64,000 nt of DNA. Source: Tribonema minus. Its lineage: Eukaryota > Sar > Xanthophyceae > Tribonematales > Tribonemataceae. The DNA is taken from contig JAFCMP010000066.1 of NCBI GenBank assembly GCA_017506865.1, positions 186,001-250,000 of the forward strand. Direction: 5' to 3'. Positions 36,172-47,411 of this stretch are shown here, in pieces. The notes beneath the pieces were generated by a model. That model was not told the origin of the DNA and ran no database searches. It saw only the letters and a list, made by a program, of their open reading frames with translations. A program made the position numbers and the translations under genes. Numbering within the stretch: the stretch's first letter is position 1; each line of letters starts with the position of its first letter.

Positions 36172-39100
36172 ATGTCTTCCGTAGTACACATCCGCTGCAG
36201 CAATGCGCAGAAGTTCACGGTGCCTCTCGACACCTCCGTTACTGTGGGAGCCTTTAAAGCCACCATAGCGGAGCAGGCACAGGTCCCAGCTGAGTCCCAG
36301 CGCCTGATTTACAAGGGCAGAGTTCTCAAGGATGACCAAACTCTCGCCAGTTACGGTAAGAGCACCCTCGATGACAAGTATGTTCTACCTTCTTGCTTGA
36401 CGCCTGCAGAGGTGCACAGTTAGCGCCTGCTATGCACCTCATGTTGTCCTTCACGCAGTCAGCAACTCAACATTCTTGAACCTTCCCTCGTCTTGTACAC
36501 CGACAGACGTACAGCCGGACACAACCATTCACCTCGTGCGGGGTGCACGGCCGGCGGGCGAGGCAGCCGCTGCAGCGCCGACAGCAGCAGCGGCGCCGGC
36601 GGGCATGCCGGCGGCGGCGGCAGCGGCACCCGCCGCTCCACCAGCGTTTGGCGGCGCACCGGCCGGAGGGTCCGCTGCTGATATGCTGGGAATGATGCAG
36701 GGGATGATGGGGGGGGGCGCGGACATATCTCGCATGCAGCAGCAACTGCTGTCGAACCCCGAGATGATGGCGAACATCATGAACAGCCCCATGATGCAGG
36801 TGAGAGGGGAATCTGTGCCCCAGTTGAACTTGATGTGCACCTGCCAACTTGAACCACGTCATTGCGCGAACTTCAATTTTCTGCAAGCAAAGTTGGTGAT
36901 CATAGTGCTGTGCCTGGCGCATATTTCAGGCCTAGGGTCTTCAGTCATCTGCAAACATGAAGGGCTGATGATCATTCAGTGTGTCAGTCAGACAGACGCC
37001 ATCACGCTCAGCCTTAGCCGACGCGGACTGTCACCACGGCCTGCACTGTGTGTGGTCGAGCATGTTGGCATGAGTGGCGTAGCCCTTAGTTTGCATACAC
37101 TTCATGGCGGCTGCCTTTCTTCAAACAAACTACTCAGGAGCACACTGTGTCACAGTACCCGCAGGTGCGTTCGTCAGAAGCCTATGTACAGACACGACCC
37201 ACTTTTATCATGCTGTGTGATTGAAGGTGGTGACATGCTACAACGACACATACTTTGTGAAATGTACCCGCACTCTTCACACAAGTACGTCTCGTTAGAA
37301 GCCTCGCATTGCGAGCTCGTCGTTGCTTCGATACAAAGCCTCCACCCAATCGAGCGGCGTGCCATGGTGTGCTGCTGCTGCACGGCAACTTCGTTTCTTT
37401 GAGAATTTCGTCCGCTATCGATGCACCAGTCGCTTCACAATCGCAAGTGGAACATCACTTGCGGCAAAGTGTCACCTCACAAGGCTGCTAATTACCAACT
37501 ATTTCTAGAGAGGTGGCTATTTTTCAGTTGTGTTTCTCGGCCTCGCAGATTTGTCATTTACACATGCATTACTTAGCCCACTCTTATTTTGCTGTGAAAC
37601 AAAGACGATATGCAGCACTGCCAGCAGTATGCGCCGAGTGTTTAAGGCGCCTCAGGCAAACTTGTCGCCCCGCCCCTGCCTTCAGCCAGCCCATTACACT
37701 GCGCTGCGTATAGTCATCGTAAACTTCACAAGCTGTAGTACAAGCGGTAGCGTAAGCGCAACTGACGCCGCGCGGTGCAGTCACCGGCAATTACTGCGCT
37801 GCTGACGGCACCCTTGCCTTGCAGTCATGACTCACTGAGTGCTGCGCCTGTCTCTTCCCTCTCTCGTTCTAGGGCCCCCTGAACGCCCTGGAGACGCTGT
37901 GCAGCATGGTCACAGCCAATCTGCAAATGCTGGTGGCAGGTAACCATCAAGTGCTGAGCACTGCTGACCAACCTCCATGGCTTGCGCGCCTCATTGCAGG
38001 GCCTGCTGAACGACCCCGAGACGCTGCGCAGCAGGGTCACGGGCAACCGCAGATGCGCCAGGTGCTGCTGGAAGCGAATTGGCAGCAAACCCTGACCCTA
38101 AAACTAACTTTAATCCCAGCCCTAACCTCGACTATGGTTGACCGAGTGCCGCATACTCCCCTCGCGCTATCCCCGCCGCTGCAGGGCCTGCTGAACGACC
38201 CCGAGACGCTGCGCAGCATGGTCACGGGCAACCCGCAAATGCGCCAGGTGCTTGAGGCGAACCCGCAGCTCGCGCACGTGTTCAACGACCCCGCAGTCAT
38301 CCGCCAGTCGCTGGAGATGATGCGCAACCCCGCCGCGATGCGCGAGGCGATGCGCTCGCAGGACCGCGCGATGAGCAACCTCGAGACGCACCCGGAGGGG
38401 TTCAACGCGCTGCGCCGCATGTACACGGAGATGCAGGTAGGCAGAAGTTGAGGTTATAGTTGAAGTTGAGGTTGAGTGCGCTCGCAGGATCGCGCCACGA
38501 GCAACCTCGAAACGCACCTGGAGGGGTTCAGCGCGCTGCGCCGCATGTACACGGAGCTGCAGGCGGGCAGTGTTTCAGGCCACGTCTAGGGCTAGGGTCA
38601 GGGTAGTTACATTACAGTTGCTGTTGAGGTTGCTGTTGAGGTCAGGGTTAGGACCCCGCAACCGTGCCAGAGGCGCGCGCCTGGGCTAGGGGTGTGTGTG
38701 CCTACAGCCAGCGATAGTACCAGTAGTGGCTGCTTTCTACTGCTAGTAGCGGTCGACAGGCGGGGCACACCATACCTGGTTCTTGATTATTTTGTAAACG
38801 TCAAATTATACACAGGTCAGCTGACGTTCCCACCATGTCTCCATTTTACCCGGGAGCCTATGCTGGCCCTGTCAACCCCCCAGAGCAGCAGCAGCAGCAG
38901 CAGCACTACCATTTAAGTATTCTGTGTACGACTCTTGTCTGTTCATGTACTTTGAAAAAGTATGACAGTAAGGAACAGTGCTCGACCGATGTCTTCAATT
39001 GCATTGGCATGTTCGCAGGAGCCTATGATGGAGGCCATGTCGAACCCGGAGCAGCAGCAACAGCAATCAGGCAGCGGCGGCGGCGGTGCGGGCGCGGCGG

Positions 39101-42100
39101 CAGGCACTGCAATGCCCAACCCCTGGGCAGCCCCCGGCGCAGCCCCTCAGGTGTGTGTGGTTCAGTATTGCCAACACATACATATCCCATATGCATGCCC
39201 GAAGTGTTCATCAATGAGGTATATGTACTTCTATACGTACACATATATATATTCCAGTGCACCCCTTCGAATGTGTGCACTTTGCACCGCTACGCCTGCA
39301 AGCGACGGGCTTGAGGCCTCGGGTGTGTGTCGCTCAGCATTGCAAAATATAGTATCAGAGTACATCAGTTGTGAGGCGCCAGACGGTAGTCGCGAGTGGT
39401 TGCGGTTAGGGTTAGGGTTAGGGTTAGGGTTGGGGTTAGGTCCCAGTAGCCCGACGCTGACGAAGAAGCTTGTGCAGAAAACTCAGTCTTCATCTGAGGG
39501 TTGGGGTTTCGTAAATAGATGTGGTCGGCAGTGCTTTGAATTGAAGTATACACGTGCTGCCAAATATCATGGATTGTACATCCCCGTCCTGGTGCGAGAC
39601 CCCCCCTTCTGCGGAATAAGGTCCCTGTCTCCCTAGGGTAGAAGTGTGTGTGTGTGTGTGTATGCCGATTGGCGGCGCGCTGTCTGAGACGGGGCGTTTT
39701 AAGCAAGGGGAAACAGGCAGTTGTACAAACTTCAAGTCATGCACGCTAGGCTCAAGTCATCGTCTTGGCAGATCTTGAGATGGAGGGACCATCGTGTAGG
39801 CAGGTGATGCGCCCTGTGTTGCTGCAAAAACACTCTTGCTGCCAGCAGCAGTGTGCTGTAGTAGCAATCAGCTGTAGTTAGGGTGTCTGTTCCGCTGCCC
39901 ATCCCGCTCACGTGCCGTGCCCACCATGACCTCATGATGCATAACTATAACCCTAACCCTAACTAACTTCAACTCCATGCCGACAGGCCGCTGGGGCAGC
40001 GGGCCAACTTTAACCCCATCCCTATGCGCAACGCATGTGACAGAGTATTGTGTGCCCAGGGTTTAGGTAGATTTAGGGTTGGGGTTAGGGTTTCCTCACC
40101 GCGCTCACCTGCTGTTTCCCCCTATTTGCGTGACGCGCTCTACGCTGACAGGCCGCCGGGGCAGCGGGCGCGGGCGCAGCAGCTAGGGTTAGGGTTTCCG
40201 TTCAGCTGCTCACCCGTTCACCTGCCGTTGCCCCATTACCTCATGATGCATATATATAAATCCTAACCTCAACTCCGTGCCAACAGGCCGCGGGGGCAGC
40301 GGGCGCGGGGGCGGCAGGGGCGAATCCGTGGTCGTCGCTGATGGGGGGGGCGGGCGGCCCCCCCCCCGCGGGCATGGCCCCCCCGGGTATGGCCCAGGAT
40401 CCCGCAGCAGTGCTCAACATGATGCAGAACCCCATGGCGCAGGACATGATTCGGCAGGTGCGTGCGGCTGACTGAGACTTGAAGTTGAGGTATTATGGAG
40501 ATTCGAAGTTGGAAGTTGGATCATGGAAGCTGAAGTCGTGTGATATCCTAAGGGGACCCTGATGGAGACTTGAAGCTGAAGCTATGTGCCTCATGAGACC
40601 CTGCAGCCTTGCTCAATGTGATGTAGAGCCCATGAGTTGCATGCCTCAGGACCCCACGGCAGTGCTCAGCATGATGCAGAACCCCATGGCGCAGGACATG
40701 ATTCGGCAGGTGCGTGCACTGGTGTAGTAGACGGGCTGACAAGGCAATTTCAAGCTGAAGTTGTGTGCCAGGGCCCCGCAGCAGCGCTCAACATGATGCA
40801 GAACCCCATGGCGCAGGACATGATCCGGCAGGTGTGTGCGCTATATAGTAGGGCTGATGGGGGATCTTGAAGTTGAAGTTGCGTGCTCTCTTGGGACCCG
40901 TAGCGCGTCCATCTGGCCCTCTCTTCATCCATCGGTCTGCGTCAGATGAAGTGCATATATATGTACTGTGTAGACTAGACATGTATGCACTCCTGGACTG
41001 CAGTGCCTTGATGCTGTACACTCTGCTCTTGTTCACCTTCGACAACGAGCAGCCCTGGTTGCGCCTAGAACTAGGGTTAGGTTTACGTCACGCCCATCTG
41101 TTCTTTGTGCGTTCACCTGCTTCCGTTCACATCAGATGAACAAGCAACCCCGATTCCATGCGCCTCTGTCCCGCAATGCGTTAACCCAGTACATGCGCCC
41201 TCTCCTTCCACTCGTGTCACCTCGGATGACGAGCAATCCCGATTCCACGCGCTTCTGCATGACCATGCATTGACCGGTACATATACTGATACCCTCTTTC
41301 TATCGGTTTGTTCACCTCAGATGACAAGCAATCCAGCGGTGGTGGAGCAGATGCTCAACATGAATCCGCAGCTGCGCGCGATGGTGGATGCTCAGCCGGG
41401 GATGCGCCAGCAGCTGCCGCAGCTGCTGTCGGGAATGTCGGACCCTGCCAATCTGCAGGCGATGATCCAGATGCAGCAGAGCATGGCGCAGCTGCAGGTA
41501 TGCATGTATATCTGATTCTATACTTCAAGTGTCTACTCAAGATGGCACACATACTAGATCCGTCATATAGTATATCGGTGTACGTTGCTATAGTATATTG
41601 TGTATGTACCGTCGGGCATGTCGGACCCCGCCAATTTGCAGGCGATGATACAGATGCAGCAGAGCATGGCGCAGCTGCATTGGCAAACTGAAGTAGGACA
41701 ATATACGTGTGTACGTGCACTTGCAAGTGGCACAGACAACTCATGCGCACGCACGGCAGCACGCTGGCAAGACCCTCCTCAGCACGCATCGTATACAAGC
41801 AGAGCATGGCGCAGCTGCATTGGCAAACTGAAGTAGGACAATATACGTGCGTACGTGCACTTGCAAGTCGCACAGACAACTCATGCGCGCGCGCGGCAGC
41901 ACGCTGGCAAGACCCTCCTCAGCACGCATCGTATACACAAACTGCAGGCACCCTACATATACGCACACTGCCCCTCTCTCACCACCCCTTTGCGGCCCAT
42001 GACTCCCTCTCACACAGTGAGACATCTCTGAATCCGCACGACTGCGGTTGGCCACGGGCAAAGCGTCCGAGCTAGTGCGCACATATTCAGGTCTGCGGCA

Positions 42101-42563
42101 GCAGCGCAGCAGCACATTGTTCACCCACCTATACATACATTATAGTCACTGCGTCCTCTCTCACACCCTTGCCCACCCACCCACCCACCCCTACCCCCCC
42201 CCCCGCCCCCCGCAGCGCGCCGGCATCATGCCGCCGATCCCCGGCATGCCCCCCATGCCCGGCGCCCCCGCCGCCGCCACACCTGGCGCACCCCCCGCAG
42301 CAGCCGGCGGCCTCGATTTCTCCGCTCTCCTGGCCGGTCACGGCGTCGGAATGCCACCGGGCAGCGGCGCTGCTGTGCCGCCTGCGTGGCTGGCCGCTGC
42401 GCAGCCGCCGCCGCCGCCGGCGAACCCCGCGGAGGCGTACGCGGCGCAGCTCGCGCAGCTGCGCGCGATGGGCTTCAGCGACGATGCCGCAAGCCTGCGC
42501 GCGCTCGTCGACGCGCGCGGCAACGTCAACGCCGCCGTGGAGCGCCTCATCGGCGGCATGTAG
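36172..42563 (+). CDS. Ubiquilin (UBL-STI1-UBA proteasome shuttle)
   Basis: Ubiquilin (Dsk2/PLIC family) carries ubiquitylated clients to the proteasome and chaperones hydrophobic segments. Exons are 36172-36355, 36507-36799, 38185-38436, 39019-39150, 40287-40457, 41321-41497 and 42216-42563. Every junction keeps frame, giving 518 residues, slightly short of animal ubiquilins. The N-terminal UBL (about 1-75) contains [17 protein letters not shown]. An Ala/Pro-rich linker follows, then STI1 repeats rich in NP and M (about 119-243 and 325-403, e.g. [25 protein letters not shown]). A C-terminal UBA (about 478-516) carries the MGF loop at 488-490 and ends VERLIGGM. The start is the first ATG of the UBL. 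The last acceptor follows a C-rich tract at 42195-42214. It is divergent from the SEP-UBX Cdc48 adaptor, a functional neighbour. Confidence 0.96.
37873..38075 (+). repeat. Two copies of ubiquilin exon 3 5' edge
   Basis: Copies at 37873-37940 and 37999-38075 match the start of exon 3 (true edge 38185), with variants of [16 protein letters not shown]. The nearer copy is the more alike. CCCTAA-like words follow at 38092-38130. Confidence 0.9.
38480..38575 (+). repeat. Copy of ubiquilin exon 3 3' edge plus donor side
   Basis: This repeats the end of exon 3 (true edge 38436), with words encoding [19 protein letters not shown]. It lies downstream of the exon. Confidence 0.88.
38850..38905 (+). repeat. 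Copy of ubiquilin exon 4 5' edge
   Basis: The segment GGAGCCTATGCTGG followed by a CAG run mirrors the start of exon 4 at 39019 ([16 protein letters not shown]). It lies upstream of the exon. Confidence 0.75.
39404..39440. repeat. Interstitial TTAGGG array
   Basis: Five to six TTAGGG-type units lie in ubiquilin intron 4. Confidence 0.9.
39985..40190 (+). repeat. Two copies of ubiquilin exon 5 5' edge
   Basis: Words matching GACAGGCCGCNGGGGCAGC at about 39985-40006 and 40148-40185 copy the exon 5 acceptor and start (true edge 40287). TTAGGG-type words lie between them and after them. Confidence 0.8.
40650..40835 (+). repeat. Two copies of ubiquilin exon 5 3' edge plus donor
   Basis: Copies at 40650-40712 and 40773-40835 match the end of exon 5 (true edge 40457), encoding [15 protein letters not shown] and followed by GTGCGTGC or GTGTGTGC. 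Both are nearly identical to the parent and keep the frame. Confidence 0.92.
41132..41250 (+). repeat. Two copies of ubiquilin exon 6 5' edge
   Basis: Short copies at 41132-41160 and 41218-41248 match the exon 6 acceptor and start (true edge 41321; CACCTCAG then ATGACAAGCAATCC). Confidence 0.75.
41610..41950 (+). repeat. Copies of ubiquilin exon 6 3' edge and a 120-bp tandem
   Basis: The stretch 41610-41680 copies the exon 6 end ([21 protein letters not shown]). A unit of about 120 bp beginning AGCATGGCGCAGCTGCATTGG is then repeated (from 41663 and 41804) almost without change. Confidence 0.88.
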
Positions 42564-43859
42564 GCGCTGCGCTGCGGCTGCTGCTGCGGCGCTGCGGCGG
42601 CGGCGGTGGCAATGGTGGTAGCAAGCAGCTGCTTCGCGGCGCGACGGCGGCGGCGGCGGCAGTGGCAGCGGCGGCGCATGAGTAGTACCAAAGAAGCGCG
42701 TGCTGCCGCCACTGTCGCTGTGCTGGCCGAGCTATGCGCAGCGGCGGCGCGAGCGCTGCATGCAGAGCGGCGCTGCTGCTGGAGGCGGTGGCGCTGCCGC
42801 CCCAACGGTCTGCGCGCGCGCGCTGTGCGCTGCTTGCTGTACACCTGGCGAGTGCTGCCGCGGCGGCATCGCTCGCTGCTACGCGGGCGGCAGCGCTGCA
42901 CGCCGCGCTGTGCTCCCGCCGCTGCGCGTTAGCCGATCGCAAGTGCGACGCGCTGCGATTCTGTCGCCCCCCTTGTCCCCTCTCCCTTCTCATTTTCCAT
43001 TCCGCCTTGATCAGCGCTGTGCGCCGAGCGGCGGACATCCCCCCCCCCCCCCGTGTATTTCGGGCTTCTGCCCTAATGGCGCAGCTAGCCCTCGCGCGCA
43101 AGACAGCCCTGCATTCCAGCGCACCTGTGGTAGAGAGGGCATGCGGGCAGCGGCATGTGCTGACAGCTCGAGCTTGCGAGTCACGAAGCTCTGTAGGATG
43201 GCAACCGTCATCAGCAGGTGTTAGTGCAGATGGCATACGTCACTTCACGCATTTCCACGCAACGCAAGCCGGGGTCCGTGATTCAGTCATGGATTGGGGA
43301 GGGGGGTGGCGGGGGGGGGGGGTCGAGGGGTAGGGTTCAGATCGATCCTTTGCCCTTGTGAGGTCGCAGAGTCTGTAAATGACGCTTTGAACCTGTGTTT
43401 GGTGACTGGGGGGTGTCCAAATCTGCTTGCATCTGTTCATGAACTTGACTGCTCAAGTACTCTCCGTGGCCACTTGCATCGTGTTCATGAACTGGCTGTG
43501 GCCACATTTGCTTGCATTGTGTTCATGAACATGACTGGCTAAGTACTCTCTCCGTGTCCACATTTGCTTGCATCATGTTCATGAACTTGCCTGCTCATGC
43601 ACCCTCCAGCATTTAGCCTTGAACTGTAACGGCGAGTCTGATGCCGTGTTCCGCAATGCGTACCCATGTGCGTACATACATGTGAATGCGCGTCAGCAGC
43701 AGTAATCAGCTGGCCAGCAGCACTCGTTGGCATGCCAGCGCACCAGCGCTAATATGTCGCAGCAGATGCTGGCATGACAGGATGTGCGCCAAGGATCACT
43801 CGGCATTTTTATTTGTGTTTGAGGTCATTTGGGCACTGATACAGTACGCACCCTCCACG
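42564..43859. other. Ubiquilin 3' flank, no gene
   Basis: Very GC-rich DNA with GCTGCTGCGGC words follows the ubiquilin stop to about 42950. A 14-bp C-run lies near 43037-43052. A tandem repeat of about 65 bp with GTTCATGAAC and CACTTGCATC words occupies about 43418-43605. Long open frames here reflect base composition. Confidence 0.5.
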
Positions 43860-44570
43860 CATGCGATCAGCTGCCCCAGCCAGCACATACGGGGGCACAA
43901 CGCGACACACACTGCCCAAAAGCGGTGCCTGCAGCGCATCTTGAGACAGCACCATGTCTCTATTGTCCGCAATAAGGACGCTAGCGCCTTCAAGGTACCG
44001 AGGTATCGGGCGGACACAGTCAATTGACCCAGGGTGTCTGCACATTAGCAGTGCATACCGTAACAAGGGAATAGTGCTAGACACAAGTGTGCGCGCGCCC
44101 ACAGCGAGCTCGTATCTGACAGGCAAAACAAATGCCTCGAACACGGACGGCTATGCTGCTGGGGTAGGGGAGGACGAGGTCAAGCACCACACCGGCACCT
44201 TGACGTCATCTTGGGCTTTTGTGCCGTTCGTGCAGGAGTCGTACGGACGGCTGGGCAAGCAGACAAGCTTTTTGTCAAGGAGTTGGCAATGCATTCAGCA
44301 CTGTGCTCAGGGGAGGGGAAGGCGGATGTGTTGCGCAAGGCCGGGTTAGCTAAGCGTCAGATCCTCATTGAGATTAGCGTATCGCTGGCGCGGGAGTTGG
44401 CGGAGCGCGTCATGGCGTACACACGCGGAGCGCGAATGCTGGGCTGTGTTGCAGCGCCGGTATCCAAGCTCCTAGGGCACAGCGCAGACGAGGCTGCTGC
44501 GTTGACGCAAGCTTTTCGATTGCATAGGCAACCCGGCCTCCCTTGGGCCTTTATAAATAAATAAATACAA
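43860..44570 (+). mobile_element. Retroelement 3' fragment (second RLE-type LINE lineage)
   Basis: The plus strand encodes, across decayed frames, a zinc-knuckle-like GHNATHTAQKRCLQRIL, VLDTSVRAPTASSYL and WAFVPFVQESYGRLGKQ. This spacing is like the end of restriction-like-endonuclease LINEs. It is distinct in sequence from the element at 24.3-27.9 kb. An AATAAATAAATA tail follows at 44557-44570. Confidence 0.6.
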
Positions 44571-44595
44571 GTCCATACGTACGCATCGAAAAAAA

Positions 44596-45270
44596 TGTGA
44601 GAAAAAAGAAAGGACTTTTATTATGGTGCGCCAGGGATTCGACCACAGGACCTCTGCAACGATAGTCGTTGGAGTATAGCAACTGCGGTATCGGTGCCCC
44701 GGTAAACACCGTGTCTTGAATGGAGCCTCTGAAGAGTCATCAGGCACCATGACGACATCGCAAGCGCCAGACTTTGCATAGCATGAGTGCAAATGACTGC
44801 ACTTGCTGTCACGACGGCAGCCTTGGCAGCCTTCTCAGTGAGAGGGCACCTGGCCCCATAAAAGCACGTGTATTGATTCAATCAGCGGCGCGACTTTCGT
44901 TGCAATGAAGGCAGGCGACTCTGTGGCCGTCAGAGCAGTGGCACAGCATCAGCATCGTGTAATATTACCAAACACATCGAAGCGTGCACGATGGCGTATG
45001 CACACGAGCAACTTTTGCAAAACTTCGTTCACCAAACGAAACAGCAGCGGCTGCCGCACCCGGGTACTATGCACACATACATGCATACATTGTGCATCAT
45101 GGCTTGCTGTGCCCCCATTCAGTGCCCGTCCGTTGCTACCCGTTACACGCAGTTGCGTGCCTGTTGAAGTGCAGGGAAAGTTGGTCAACTCTGTGAGCAA
45201 AGCTGAAGCATCCAAACCGAGTCAGTGTCAAAGCACGTGCGAGGCGCGTGTGGCACTGTCCTGGAAAGCC
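44596..45270. repeat. Dispersed repeat copy 2 (with tRNA-like module)
   Basis: This is the partner of 22600-23260 in the same orientation. It follows directly after the LINE fragment that ends near 44570. Confidence 0.75.
44625..44700 (-). other. 76-nt degenerate tRNA-like (SINE head) module
   Basis: This is nearly identical to 22641-22716. The hairpin is CAACG-ACTAT-CGTTG, with the loop changed but the stem kept, and the B-box-like GTGGTCGAATCCC is identical. Confidence 0.55.
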
Positions 45271-46139
45271 CGCAATTGCAGGCTTTGGCAATCATTACGA
45301 TGGCGCTGCGTCAGGTGCGCTGGCTGATTCAGGTGCTGCAGCGGGAACTGCTTGCAGCTGCATCAGGCTTCCTCTGATGCTGGTTCACGGCTTTCTAGCT
45401 GGGTGGTGCGGGTTCATCGATGCGATGCCAAACGAGGGGGATGGCCAATCAGCAAGTGATCTCTGAAACCCCATCGCTGTACCAAAGATTCTGTGCTTCT
45501 TGGCTGCTGCAAAGATGATCAGCTGCTGTGCAGTAGTAAGGAAAAATCGACACTGCTAGCTGCCTGCATCGCCACCACACCTGGGGACGAGCCCAGCCGG
45601 CAAACAAACACAATTCCAGTCAATGATCCTACGCCAGCAATTCTGCAGCCTCAGGAAGCAGGGCAACACTATAGCTGCAGCTGCAAGATCTGCCAGAACT
45701 TTGCAGCAAAGCTTTGAGACAGCCTGAGAGTGCCCGCACCAGAGCATGGTGTGTCGCTGTAATGTTGGCAACGGCACGGGCACCAAGAAAAGTGTGGCGG
45801 CACGCCAGCGCATTGAGACCTATTTAACGTCCGGCAGGCACGTCACATGAACATGAACAAAACTCCGGTGCGCGAAGGAGCCTCAAGGCGCCAGGTTCCC
45901 TAGTGAAAAATGGGTGGAATCATCTGGTGTATGTGCATTCAGCGCGCCACTGCCCACATGTTCAGTCAGAAAAGGGTTGTGGTCTACGTGCACTGCCATA
46001 CTATGGCATATGCATTCTTTAGAATGTGGTACCCATCATGCATGTCAGGTCATGATTTTGCAGGCACTGCATATGATACAGGCGAATGTGACGCTGCCAC
46101 TGATAAGCGCTGAATTGATTTTACTGACTGGGCATTCTG
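45271..46139. other. No supportable gene
   Basis: I see no gene that can be supported. A few short open frames occur without recognisable motifs. Confidence 0.4.
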
Positions 46140-46395
46140 TGGCCCGGCGGACCGCAGGAACGGCGTGCAGTCCTCGTCCACCAGTGTATTGCCGCAGGAT
46201 GCGCTGCGTGGCCCTCTTGACATTGTTGGCCCTCTTGACGTAGGTCGCGTCTCCACAGCGGCCGCTGCCGCTGTAACAGTTGCCGCTGCTGGTGCTGCTG
46301 GTGCTGGTGCTGCTGCCGCTGCAGCCGGCGCTGCTTGTGTTGCCGCAGCCTCAGCAGCGTTGTCTGCGGCTTGAGGAGTCGCCTGCTGCAGCACC
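46140..46395 (-). mobile_element. Internally deleted LINE fragment
   Basis: This fragment matches 24985-25060 and then 26230-26380 of the LINE at 24.3-27.9 kb, so about 1.2 kb between them is missing. The encoded words include LVDEDCTPFL and an Ala-rich linker. Confidence 0.8.
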
Positions 46396-46458
46396 CCGCC
46401 TGTACAGGTATGGTGTGTGTGTCGTTAGCACCACCACGTACTTTATCCACAGGTCTAC

Positions 46459-46920
46459 TTGTTGTCGCAAAGAGGCATGGATGACATTAAGAATAGCATG
46501 CACCAGGAGCTTGGGAGCATCCGGCAACACACAAGCCTGCCAGTCAGTGTCAGTGCCAGTGTGCTCGCAGGAGTATCTCCAGGATTACAAGCCTGTTATG
46601 TACAAGTGAATCGCTTACATCACATACAAAGTCACGGTTATTATTGGTGGGAGGCTCTTGCGGCTAACCATCCCTTGTCACCTAGAGCTCTGCGATCTTT
46701 TGATTTGATTTTCATACAAAGTCACATGTCGGCACTTCCGGAGCAGTACATAGATCAACTAGCACCGGTCTTGCTGCTCACATTCGCAAGCAACTGCCAT
46801 TTCCTGGGGCCACGAGCTTCCAGAAACAGCCACATACACATTGTTACTCGAAGTGTACATGTGTGGAGCTCTTTTGAACAACGCCCTTCCCAGAGGCCAC
46901 TTAGAGCCTTGAGAAAATAG
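46459..46920 (+). CDS. Orphan open reading frame, 153 aa
   Basis: This frame begins at ATG and has mixed, non-repetitive composition (MLSQRGMDDIKNSMHQEL...). It ends just before a LINE fragment. I recognise no domain and see no splice sites. The word GATCGCAGAGCTC near 46690 recurs inverted at 10040, so part of it may be repeat-derived. Confidence 0.2.
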   Translation: MLSQRGMDDIKNSMHQELGSIRQHTSLPVSVSASVLAGVSPGLQACYVQVNRLHHIQSHGYYWWEALAANHPLSPRALRSFDLIFIQSHMSALPEQYIDQLAPVLLLTFASNCHFLGPRASRNSHIHIVTRSVHVWSSFEQRPSQRPLRALRK

Positions 46921-46993
46921 TCACAGCTATGTAGCGTGCTACATGTATGCTTTCGAGTATTCAAGTATGCTTTCCAGTGTATACAAAACACTA

Positions 46994-47300
46994 CATCCCT
47001 AAAGCTCATAAGGGCATCGCCCTGGCGCGCTTACGCTCGACACTGTCGGCAGCGCTCCACATGGCGTACTCTGCCGTGTCACAACACACATGGCAGGATC
47101 CAGGGGGGGGGGTACATGAAGGAGGACGTTGGAAAGGATCCCGAGATGCCATTTGGCGGCGGCGGCGTTTGAGTGGTTGTCGTTGAGACACTTTCAGACT
47201 GTCACGCGACATGTAGATTCCGTACAGGAAGCTTCGAGTTAGATGCAATTCATCTGGGCTTTTTCGCGCCCTGAGCGAGAACTGATAAAAAGTACATGTG
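46994..47300 (+). mobile_element. 5'-truncated LINE 3' end
   Basis: This is the reverse complement of 24350-24645, carrying the last codons, the 3' UTR and the terminal motif with TCTGGGCTTTTTCGCGCCC. Truncation at the 5' side is the usual mark of LINE insertion. Confidence 0.85.
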
Positions 47301-47411
47301 TTGAGCTCCCTTCACTGAGCGCCTTCAGCAACGCGCCTCCCGGACACCAAGGACGTCAAAAAAGCAGTCACGAACACACAGTGCACACTTATCCTAATAA
47401 TTGTACATGTA

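Noticed and set aside
42338-43236. Long minus-strand open frames over the ubiquilin last exon and 3' flank
   Set aside because: They are low-complexity products of GC-rich DNA that overlap a well-supported UBA-coding exon.
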